Shown here: positions 35,209 to 43,197 of the stretch, one piece after another
How the letters are laid out: every line of letters starts with the position of its first letter
Numbering within the stretch: position 1 is the first letter of the stretch
Origin: G965267335 sp965267335
Lineage (GTDB): Bacteria; Bacteroidota; Bacteroidia; Cytophagales; JAAEPT01
NCBI GenBank assembly: GCA_965267335.1
Contig: OZ253953.1
Coordinates: 930,001 to 994,000 of the forward strand
Reading direction: 5' to 3'
DNA length: 64,000 nt
Position numbers and translations under genes: made by a program
Notes under the pieces: model-generated
Told to the model about the DNA's origin: nothing
The model's database searches: none
What the model saw: only the letters and a program-made list of their open reading frames with translations

Positions 35209-36000
35209 TTAGTCTTCTTCCTTGTTTGCTACATCTTCCGAGTAGCCATGATTAGGGTCAATCATCAAGTATGAAGAAAACCATTTGGTGCCGAGATAGA
35301 ATGGTATAGTATCTAAAAGAGCAGAGATAAATTTGAATATATAGCTAGAGAAGATAATAGTCAGGATTATTGAGAATTCACTCGTGCCTGGATTCTTGTC
35401 TATGACATCACGAAAAGCATCGGCATAATAATGAGCAATAAGAATTACGGCAAATGAATCTACAAGCTGGCTTACTAATGTAGAGCCGTTGTTTCTCAAC
35501 CAAAGGTGTTTTCCTTTTGTCTTCTTTTTCAGGAAGTGGAACACGTGTACATCTACGAATTGTGCCGTTAAGTATGCGATCATTGAAGCAAAAGTCGCAG
35601 AAAAGGTCATTTTTTGAATCTCATAGAAAATCCAGCCGTTCGAAGTGTTGGTCCTGTCAGCAAATGCTTCCGCGGTAGTTTCTGGAGGCAGGGTACCTCC
35701 TAGCCAAAGAATGAAAAGCACCCAAAGGTTGAGTAATAAACCGACCCAAACCACATTATTTGCTCTTCTTCTACCGTAAATTTCGCTGATAAAATCAGTA
35801 CACAAGAAAGTTACCGGGTAAGGTAAGACACCGATTGGTATTTTTACATCTACGGTAAAAAGCTGAAACTCAATTACCTTAGTGAGGCCTAGTATGTTAA
35901 GCATGGTCAGGGAGCCAAGAAATATTCCTGAGAAGACCAAGAATGTAAACTCTCTCCTCCTTTTGATTTTTTCCGGCACGTTATCGTTGAACCCGAGCAT
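35209..36000 (-). CDS. yhhQ: Queuosine precursor transporter, YhhQ/VUT family
   Basis: An inner-membrane transporter of 263 residues with about six to seven helices. The family text is FLVFSGIFLGSLTMLNILGL, then IPIGVLPYPVTFLCTDFISE followed by IYGRRRANNVVW, and later VSQLVDSFAVILIAHY. VUT/YhhQ proteins import 7-deazaguanine precursors (preQ0/preQ1) for queuosine tRNA modification. No preQ1 riboswitch is evident in the 218-bp gap upstream. The gene stands alone, divergent from the transporter-HEAT gene. Confidence 0.93.
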   Translation of the reverse strand: MLGFNDNVPEKIKRRREFTFLVFSGIFLGSLTMLNILGLTKVIEFQLFTVDVKIPIGVLPYPVTFLCTDFISEIYGRRRANNVVWVGLLLNLWVLFILWLGGTLPPETTAEAFADRTNTSNGWIFYEIQKMTFSATFASMIAYLTAQFVDVHVFHFLKKKTKGKHLWLRNNGSTLVSQLVDSFAVILIAHYYADAFRDVIDKNPGTSEFSIILTIIFSSYIFKFISALLDTIPFYLGTKWFSSYLMIDPNHGYSEDVANKEED

Positions 36001-36194
36001 CTTAACTAGATTTCCTTAATTAGCAGGACTACAAAATAGAACAGCGCAAACTATTAACTTTAGTAGTCCAAAGGACATATATGTGTGCAATAAAAGGATT
36101 TATATTGAATAATGCCTGAAAAAAAGGTAAAAACGCTTTAATTTCATGCTTTTGGAAAAGTTTACCTATTTTTACCAAGGCCAACAACGATGAC

Positions 36195-36209
36195 GGGGCT
36201 TCTAGCCCC
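36195..36209 (+). promoter_or_regulatory. Leader hairpin 10 bp before the transporter-HEAT gene
   Basis: GGGGCT-TCT-AGCCCC is a short GC-rich hairpin in AT-rich DNA, followed by CATTTTG and the ATG at 36219. It would lie in the ribosome footprint and could limit translation; a weak terminator is the alternative. The 218-bp gap also contains the palindrome ACATATATGT at 36075-36084. Confidence 0.45.
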
Positions 36210-36218
36210 CATTTTGTT

Positions 36219-39200
36219 ATGAATGCAAAGATACTCAGAGCTTTTAGTATTGAGAAAGGTGAAGAGAGCAGGGTTTCCCTCCTTCTTCTTCAGTCATTTT
36301 TTATCGGGATATTTATCGCGAGCTATGAGGTGATTGCATGTAGTTTGTTCGTGCAGATTTTCGAAAAAGAGGATACTGCTTTGGCTATGGTAATTTCAGG
36401 AATTGCCGGGATAATTTTGGTGTCACTTTATTCGACTCTGCAACGTAAAATCCGATTTACTAGCTTAAGTGTCATTAACATTTTCTTTGTGACTGTTCTT
36501 GCGCTTTTTCTGCGTCTCGCCTTTGAATTTATGGGTAATGCTTCCAATGCGCTGATATTCACTATTTTTCTGATGATTGGCCCCTTTGCTGTTGTTTTAG
36601 TACTTGGTTTCTGGGGTTCTGCCGGTAGGCTCTTTACACTAAGACAAGGAAAGCGATTGAACGGTTTGGTGGACTCAGGAATGATCATTGGAATGATCCT
36701 TGTAAGTTCACTTATGCCACTACTCCAATGGTTGTTTGATGATATTCGGGATATACTTTTTATCAGTGTGGCAAGTGTTGCGGCAGCAGCCATTATACAG
36801 TTCATCATCTCATCACGCTTTCGTGAACAATTGATTTTCGAGGGACAACAGGAAAAAGAAGAAGAAGTCTCAACCACTTCTAATAAAATAAAGTGGGGAC
36901 AACTATTCAAGGATAAATTCACTCGTAATTTTTCACTCTTTGTAACGCTCTCAATGGTTTCGGCCTTCTTTATATGGCTTAGTTTCCTGGATGTAGCAAA
37001 TTCTAATTACAAAAACGAAGAAGTCGAACTGACCAACTTTTTTGGCGTTTTCAATGCGATCACTCTGACGTTTACCCTTGTTATTAAGACAACTCTGTAT
37101 AGTCGGGTGATGAAAACCTACGGAGTTAAAATTACTTTGTTGTCAATTATTGCATTGATGGTAATCTTGGTGGGTGCTGCTGTTTTGGTTGGTTTTACAT
37201 TTGGTTCTGAAAAAGGGACTGCAACTAATTTTGTGCTGTTCTTCCTGGTTATAAGCTTGATACGTATGTTCTCTCAATCACTGAAGTTAGGTATTGAGAA
37301 TCCGGCTCAGAAGATATTTTTCCAACCGCTGGATCGAAGCTATAGATATGACGCTCAGGCAAAAATTGAAGGGGTTGTCAACGAAGCGGCAGGTATAGTT
37401 GCAGGGTTACTGCTCATAGTAATATTTACTTATCTGGGTGTTATTCAAGCTATGGTCATTTTGATAGGAATTCTAATCCTTTGGATGATTACCGGATTTA
37501 AATTGTATAGTGAGTACCAGAATACACTAAGGTCATCACTAACTAAGTTACAGGATAAATTGACAGATGCGACTTTTTCAGATGATGGTGTCAGTAAGAT
37601 GATTCAAGAAAATATTAGTGATAGCAACCCTGATGAGGTTATCTACACTTTAAATCTATCTAAAAACATTCAACCACTATTGTTTGAAAAATCTTTGTTT
37701 TCTCTGCTCCTCTCAGCAGATACTCCAACAAAAGAATATATACTAAAGCAGATTGATGAGAATAATATTTTTGCAGCATCAGAGATATTAAAGGAGTTAA
37801 TCGCTCAGGAGGGTGATACCCAATTGAAACAAAAGGCTCAAAATGTTATTGATAGCCTTTCCAATAAAAAGGGGGCAGCTTCTAAGCCGATTGACATACA
37901 AAAGCTCAGCAAGTCACGTAATGCTCAGGATAAAGAACTTGCGGTTAAACTTATAGTGGAAGCCAAAGAACCGATTTTTGAGAATGTACTATCCGATTTG
38001 TCGAGAGATTTAAATCCAAATGTCAGGCTTGCATTGATTAAAGCCGTAGGCGAGTTAAAGTTAACCGAACTTTATCCGTTTCTTATTGATCAACTAGATA
38101 TTCCTAAGTATCGAGCAGCAGCATCCTCCGTATTAATTGACCTCGGAGAAGAAGTTATTGATGCTCTGGATCAAGCTTTTTACAAATCCGGATACTCAAC
38201 TCCTGCACTGACGAGAATCGTAAAAATTTTAGGTATAATTGGTGGACCTAAATCAGTCTCCAATTTGACCAACAAAATAACGTATCCGGACCGCGGTGTC
38301 GTTAATCAGACTTTATTATCGCTTCGAGCCTGTAACTACAAGGCCGATGAAACCAACCGGAACAGATTACATCAAATCATTGAGACACATATTGCTAATG
38401 TCGCCTGGTACTACGCTGCTCAACAAGAAATAAATCACTCGAAAGTTATACCTGAACTCCTTACCAGTATCGAGTCCGAGATACAGAATAGCTTGAATTC
38501 CTTATACCTGCTGTTGTCCCTGGCCTACGATGCACAGACAATTAGTAATATTCGGGAGAATATTGAAGGAGGTACTTCTGAAAGTATTAGTTATGCCATT
38601 GAGCTACTGGATTTGGTGATTATTGAAGATCTCAAACCTAAGCTATTCCCTCTCCTGGAAGATAATGGTATGACAGAAAAGCTTAACCAATTAAGGGTGC
38701 ACTATCCAAGAGAAGACTTTGACTCTTATCAAGTATTGATTGAAATTCTGAATAGAGACTATAACTATTGTAGCCGCTGGACCAAGGTTTGTTCAATGAT
38801 GTCTATTTTGAAACACAAAAAAGCCAAACCCGAACCAGCGATTATTGCCAATATGTTTAACCCAGATAGACTACTCTATCAGGCTGCCGCGAAGTTGATC
38901 TATACACTGGATAAAGACCAGTATTACAGCATTGCGGAAAGAATACCTCCGGCAAGAAGGGCTGAGCTGGAGAAATTGTTTTTGTCAGAGGATAAGAAGA
39001 AACGTGATCTGATGTATGATGAGATTCAGTATCTTCTGAATGTTGAACCATTCAAAGGATTACCTGGTAATGTTGTTTGTTCCATAGTGGATCACCTGCA
39101 ACAAGTAGCATTGGATCAAAATGAACTGATACTAACAAAAGACCAAAACACGTATGGGGCGCTTGTGGTTGTTCGTGAAGGCTCATTGATTTTATCACAA

Positions 39201-39431
39201 GGTCAGGAAGAATTAATGCGTTTCGGCCCCGAGGATGTCTTAGGAGCGATGTTTATACTGGACTCCGACCTGCCTGAAACCTCGGTGCGTACTGAAACTA
39301 AATCGGTGATTTATTTTCTTCCAGAAGATGAACTGAATATGTTGGTTTATGAGCACACAGAATTCGCTGAATCCTTAATTAAGCTTGTGAATAAGCGATT
39401 AGGCCGAAAAAAGACTTCCGAAGTAGTTTAA
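36219..39431 (+). CDS. MFS/NTT-like transporter fused to HEAT repeats and cNMP-like domain
   Basis: A 1070-residue membrane protein. Residues 15-430 hold about 12 hydrophobic helices in an MFS-type layout resembling nucleotide (ATP/ADP) transporters of the NTT family. Residues 470-900 are helical repeats of HEAT type (VRLALIKAVGELKLTELYPF; RAAASSVLIDLG). Residues 960-1065 are a cyclic-nucleotide-binding-like beta-barrel (YGALVVVREGSLILSQGQEE). The phosphate-binding cassette GE-x-P-R-x-A is not conserved (LGAMFILDSDLPETSVRTE), so binding of cAMP is doubtful. Similar fusions exist in Bacteroidota from memory, with no known function. Start ATG at 36219; a 72-bp gap separates it from the PP2C gene. 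Confidence 0.85.
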   Translation: MNAKILRAFSIEKGEESRVSLLLLQSFFIGIFIASYEVIACSLFVQIFEKEDTALAMVISGIAGIILVSLYSTLQRKIRFTSLSVINIFFVTVLALFLRLAFEFMGNASNALIFTIFLMIGPFAVVLVLGFWGSAGRLFTLRQGKRLNGLVDSGMIIGMILVSSLMPLLQWLFDDIRDILFISVASVAAAAIIQFIISSRFREQLIFEGQQEKEEEVSTTSNKIKWGQLFKDKFTRNFSLFVTLSMVSAFFIWLSFLDVANSNYKNEEVELTNFFGVFNAITLTFTLVIKTTLYSRVMKTYGVKITLLSIIALMVILVGAAVLVGFTFGSEKGTATNFVLFFLVISLIRMFSQSLKLGIENPAQKIFFQPLDRSYRYDAQAKIEGVVNEAAGIVAGLLLIVIFTYLGVIQAMVILIGILILWMITGFKLYSEYQNTLRSSLTKLQDKLTDATFSDDGVSKMIQENISDSNPDEVIYTLNLSKNIQPLLFEKSLFSLLLSADTPTKEYILKQIDENNIFAASEILKELIAQEGDTQLKQKAQNVIDSLSNKKGAASKPIDIQKLSKSRNAQDKELAVKLIVEAKEPIFENVLSDLSRDLNPNVRLALIKAVGELKLTELYPFLIDQLDIPKYRAAASSVLIDLGEEVIDALDQAFYKSGYSTPALTRIVKILGIIGGPKSVSNLTNKITYPDRGVVNQTLLSLRACNYKADETNRNRLHQIIETHIANVAWYYAAQQEINHSKVIPELLTSIESEIQNSLNSLYLLLSLAYDAQTISNIRENIEGGTSESISYAIELLDLVIIEDLKPKLFPLLEDNGMTEKLNQLRVHYPREDFDSYQVLIEILNRDYNYCSRWTKVCSMMSILKHKKAKPEPAIIANMFNPDRLLYQAAAKLIYTLDKDQYYSIAERIPPARRAELEKLFLSEDKKKRDLMYDEIQYLLNVEPFKGLPGNVVCSIVDHLQQVALDQNELILTKDQNTYGALVVVREGSLILSQGQEELMRFGPEDVLGAMFILDSDLPETSVRTETKSVIYFLPEDELNMLVYEHTEFAESLIKLVNKRLGRKKTSEVV

Positions 39432-39503
39432 TCTTAAATGAATTCATTGTAAAGTCCAGTTAGTTTATATCTTTACAAGCTAAAATTAGCCAAATACACT
39501 TCT

Positions 39504-41594
39504 TTGAAACGAGCTACAATTTTTCGTCAACTGCTATTAAAGGTAATTCTACCCGTAATAGCTGTTTTTATGATCTCTGCTTACATGATTGTAAGTAACG
39601 AAATTAAGAACTTCCAGCTCCGTCATGAAGATAAGAATAAAGCCATTGCAGAAAACATCTACAACATCCTTCAAAGTCAGGATGAGGAGCTTGAATTGAT
39701 TGAGAATATTATTCTTAACAACAGAATCGAAGAAAAGAGTAAGCTTCTTGTAGAAAAACACTTCCGCAATACGGATAGTATAGAAACAGTTGATCTGGAT
39801 AGTATAGCAGAGCTCATAGGGCTTAAAGCCGAACTAGAGGATATCTATATTATTGACAGGAAAGGCATAATAGTCAACACAACCTATGATGCTGATAGAG
39901 GGCTGAACACCTTCAAATTTGGAGAGAAATTTAGAAAGTACCTGGAGAGAAGGTTTGATAATAAAGACTTTGATTCTCCAAAGGCTACTCCTGAAAAGGA
40001 AACCGGTAAGCTTCGAAAATATTCCTACCACGCGACTAAAGATGGTAAGTATATCATTGAGCTTGGAATTCGATCTACAAAGGCAAATGGAATTGTAGAT
40101 CGAACAAATGAGAAGCTCAACAAAATGGCCTTAAAGCAACAAAGTATTGTATCCGTAGACTTGTTCGTTGGCGAAGAGAATCCTGTCTCCCTGAATAATC
40201 GTTCGGCCAAAATTGACTCTGTCCACATGGAGAAATTCAGAGAAGTGTTACTTTATCGCAACAGTATTTTATCTGACCCCAACGGGACTAAAGGCTATAC
40301 CGATGCAGTAAATGCCATCGTCTACAAGGATGGGAAAAAGCTCCAATACTTGTTTTCTTATATGCCAAGAGAGAATACCAATCTTTATAAGGATTCAGTT
40401 ATTCGAATAGTAACGGACTATAGCGAACTAGATGCGATTATTACCGGGGCTATCATACGGTACTCGGTTATTTTCGGTGTTATTATCATTGCGCTTATCT
40501 TAATTATACTTTTTGTTACCAGGTCAATTACCAATCCACTAAACAAGCTTGTAGCAAAGGTCAACAGTATATCGGCTGGTAATTTGAATGAACGTGCTGA
40601 AGAAAAAGGCTCAAAAGAAATTTATACGCTGGCCAAGCATTTTAACTCTATGTTGGATGACCTCGAAGAGTCTTATAACACTTTGGAGCAAAAGGTAATT
40701 GAAAGAACTGCGGAAATCTCACAACAGAAAGAGGAAATAGAAGCACAAAGGGATCAAATCGAATCACAAAGAGATAATCTTGCTAAAAGCAACAAAGAAC
40801 TCGAATCCGCTTATAAGAATATTGAGGAACAGAAGTCCAATATTGAAGATAGTATTCACTATGCAAAGAGAATACAGACTGCCATATTACCTACCGGTAA
40901 GCAGATTTATGAGTCTTTTAAGGATCACTTTGTTCTATATAAACCCAAAGATATAGTCAGTGGAGACTTCTATTGGGCAACCAGGAAAGGTGGTAAGGAC
41001 ATTTTTGTTGTTGCTGATTGTACAGGGCATGGTGTTCCTGGAGCATTTATGAGTATGATTGGCAATACGTTGCTCAACAAGATTGTTAGTACCAATAATA
41101 TTATCAAACCAAATGAAGTGTTAGATAATTTAAGGGATGAGGTAATTAAGTCACTCAACCAGAAGGGCAGTGATCACGAAAGCAAAGATGGAATGGATAT
41201 CGTTTATTGCGCTTTTGATCAAAAGAAAATGACACTTGATTTTGCGGGAGCTAATAACCCTATATTCCTGGTAAGAAACGGAGAACTTATTGTTTACAAG
41301 GGTGATAAACAACCTGTGGGTTATTTTATTGCCGGCATCAGACCCTTTACTAACAATCACATCAAGTTACAAAAAGGCGATCAGATTTATATGTTCACTG
41401 ATGGTTATCAGGATCAGTTTGGCGGAGATTATGACCGTAAATTCATGACCAAAAACTTCAAAAGATTGTTAACCGAAATTGCTGCAGACGATAGCTCAGA
41501 GCAAAAAGAAAGGCTGGATAACACCATAGAGAATTGGATGGTTAATTCTCGACAGATAGATGATATATTAGTGGTCGGAATTAAGATCAAGTAA
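39504..41594 (+). CDS. Membrane sensor PP2C (SpoIIE-type) serine/threonine phosphatase
   Basis: A 696-residue signalling protein. Membrane helix 1 is near residues 11-30, an extracytoplasmic sensor spans about 31-310, helix 2 is at about 318-338, then a HAMP linker, a coiled coil (REISQQKEEIEAQRDQIESQ-like, about 390-455) and a SpoIIE/PP2C phosphatase domain (465-695) with the metal-binding ADCTGHGVPGAFMSMIG and VYCAFDQKKMTLDFAGANNP. The start is TTG at 39504; no ATG is usable before the first helix. Such proteins dephosphorylate anti-anti-sigma or similar partners in response to an outside signal. No kinase or STAS partner is encoded beside it. It is followed after 119 bp by the TIR gene. 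Confidence 0.88.
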   Translation: MKRATIFRQLLLKVILPVIAVFMISAYMIVSNEIKNFQLRHEDKNKAIAENIYNILQSQDEELELIENIILNNRIEEKSKLLVEKHFRNTDSIETVDLDSIAELIGLKAELEDIYIIDRKGIIVNTTYDADRGLNTFKFGEKFRKYLERRFDNKDFDSPKATPEKETGKLRKYSYHATKDGKYIIELGIRSTKANGIVDRTNEKLNKMALKQQSIVSVDLFVGEENPVSLNNRSAKIDSVHMEKFREVLLYRNSILSDPNGTKGYTDAVNAIVYKDGKKLQYLFSYMPRENTNLYKDSVIRIVTDYSELDAIITGAIIRYSVIFGVIIIALILIILFVTRSITNPLNKLVAKVNSISAGNLNERAEEKGSKEIYTLAKHFNSMLDDLEESYNTLEQKVIERTAEISQQKEEIEAQRDQIESQRDNLAKSNKELESAYKNIEEQKSNIEDSIHYAKRIQTAILPTGKQIYESFKDHFVLYKPKDIVSGDFYWATRKGGKDIFVVADCTGHGVPGAFMSMIGNTLLNKIVSTNNIIKPNEVLDNLRDEVIKSLNQKGSDHESKDGMDIVYCAFDQKKMTLDFAGANNPIFLVRNGELIVYKGDKQPVGYFIAGIRPFTNNHIKLQKGDQIYMFTDGYQDQFGGDYDRKFMTKNFKRLLTEIAADDSSEQKERLDNTIENWMVNSRQIDDILVVGIKIK

Positions 41595-41673
41595 AATATC
41601 AACGCATTCATGCTCCTTTTTGCTGTTTCCCATTGAGTTAAGCTCATATTTTTATTGGAAAAACTATTATTGA

Positions 41674-41698
41674 TGGGTAAAATATTTAATTTTACCCA
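41674..41698. promoter_or_regulatory. 10-bp inverted repeat before the TIR gene
   Basis: TGGGTAAAAT (41674-41683) and ATTTTACCCA (41689-41698) are perfect 10-bp arms with a 5-base spacer, ending 15 bp before the ATG at 41714. No T-run follows, so an operator or leader hairpin is more likely than a terminator for the PP2C gene. A GGGTA/TACCC hairpin also precedes the giant gene at 49061. Confidence 0.6.
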
Positions 41699-41713
41699 AC
41701 CAAAGCCTTAAAC

Positions 41714-43195
41714 ATGGAATTTGAATATGACGTTATAATAAGTCATTCTAAGCCAGATAATCTTAGGGATGGTGACAAAAAAGGCTGGGTTGACAACCTG
41801 AAGTATTTTCTGAATATTTTTTTAGGTCAACTGTTAGACCGAGACCCCAAGATTATTACCAGTGATGATATTACCAGTGGCAATTTATCCAGTGTAGCAC
41901 CAGGAGAAATTTATCCCAAAGCTGCAGCGTTGGTTACTATTGTGTCTGAAGATTTCTGTGACTCTGAAAATTGCCACCAGGAACTCAGAAGTTTTATTTC
42001 TGCGGCAGAAGGTAATGCAGGACTTTTCTATGCCGAAAACTCAAGAATTTTTAAAGTAGCTAAAACGAATGTAAAAGAAGCTCAACAGCCTGCCACGTTA
42101 CATGGACTTTTTAGTTACGATTTTTATGATTTCGATGAGGCAACTCAGGAAGTAGCTCTTTTACAGATATTCAACTCGGAATCCGATCGAATGTTTTGGT
42201 TAAGGCTGATTGATCTGGCCTACGATATATACAAATTACTTAGGTTGTTTGAATCGGATGGCAAGGCACAGAATATAAAAACGAGCTCCCGAACTATTTT
42301 TCTTGCCGAAGTGAGTTCGGACCAACGCAGACATCGAGATATCATAAAGAGGGAACTAGAAAGACATGGTCATAAAGTAGTGCCTGATAAGCCGTTACCA
42401 AAGGAGCCCGCAGCTCTTGAGGATAGAATGATCGAGTTATTGAGTAATTCAGATATGTCAATTCACATACTGGGTGAAAACTATGGTGAAATTCTCCAAA
42501 ACTCAGAGGTTTCCATTGTTGAGGAGCAAAATAAAATAGCTGCGGTTTACAGTGAACGGTTTGAGACAAGCAAAGATTCGTTTCCCAGGGTCATCTGGAT
42601 TTCACCGGATTTGAAACTTTTTAACGAAAAGCAGCAAATTTTCCTTGAAGAACTTAAGCAAGACAAAAACGCACTAACTGGCGCAGAGATAGTTCAGACT
42701 CCGTTAGAATTTTTGAAAACCATAGCGCAAAACAAGCTAATGCAGCTTGATTACGAGGAATTCCTGAAAACTCAGAAAAAAAGTGCTAAGAAGGGTAATA
42801 AAAGTATTTACCTGGTAGCAGAAAGTAAGTTTTCAGATGAAGTGAAAAAAATCCAATCTTATATCGAAAGTAAGGGTTTTGGAGTCAGCAAAATAGATTA
42901 CGATGAAGCTAGTTCCACCATCATATCATCTCACCGAAGAAACCTTGCTGATTGTGACGCTGCCTTGATTTACTATGGTGAGGATAACCAACAGTGGATC
43001 AAAATGAAACTTATTGACCTGGTCAAGGCTCCGGGTTTTGGAAGAAAAAAGCCTATGTTGGCAAAGGGAGTGCTCTCAAGTGTGAAGGATAGTACCGTTG
43101 GAGTGAATGTGAAAGTAAATGATCTTACCATCATTGAAACTCCTGGATCGTTTTCTGCAGAGTCAGTTGATACCTTTCTGGACAAGATTAAATAG
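41714..43195 (+). CDS. Protein with TIR domain and two further TIR-like domains
   Basis: A 493-residue cytoplasmic protein without membrane segment. Residues 1-130 are a TIR domain: EYDVIISHSKPDN at the start and VSEDFCDSENCHQELRSF with a candidate catalytic Glu at residue 90 (from the CxxEL pattern). Residues 193-345 (TIFLAEVSSDQRRHRDIIKR) and about 363-492 (SIYLVAESKFSDEVKKIQSY) repeat a similar alpha/beta layout and look like degenerate TIR/DUF4062 domains without a clear catalytic Glu. TIR domains can cleave NAD+ or act as scaffolds. It ends 2 bp before the STAND NTPase gene, which implies coupled translation. A 10-bp inverted repeat lies directly upstream. Function inferred from context only. 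Confidence 0.85.
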   Translation: MEFEYDVIISHSKPDNLRDGDKKGWVDNLKYFLNIFLGQLLDRDPKIITSDDITSGNLSSVAPGEIYPKAAALVTIVSEDFCDSENCHQELRSFISAAEGNAGLFYAENSRIFKVAKTNVKEAQQPATLHGLFSYDFYDFDEATQEVALLQIFNSESDRMFWLRLIDLAYDIYKLLRLFESDGKAQNIKTSSRTIFLAEVSSDQRRHRDIIKRELERHGHKVVPDKPLPKEPAALEDRMIELLSNSDMSIHILGENYGEILQNSEVSIVEEQNKIAAVYSERFETSKDSFPRVIWISPDLKLFNEKQQIFLEELKQDKNALTGAEIVQTPLEFLKTIAQNKLMQLDYEEFLKTQKKSAKKGNKSIYLVAESKFSDEVKKIQSYIESKGFGVSKIDYDEASSTIISSHRRNLADCDAALIYYGEDNQQWIKMKLIDLVKAPGFGRKKPMLAKGVLSSVKDSTVGVNVKVNDLTIIETPGSFSAESVDTFLDKIK

Positions 43196-43197
43196 AT

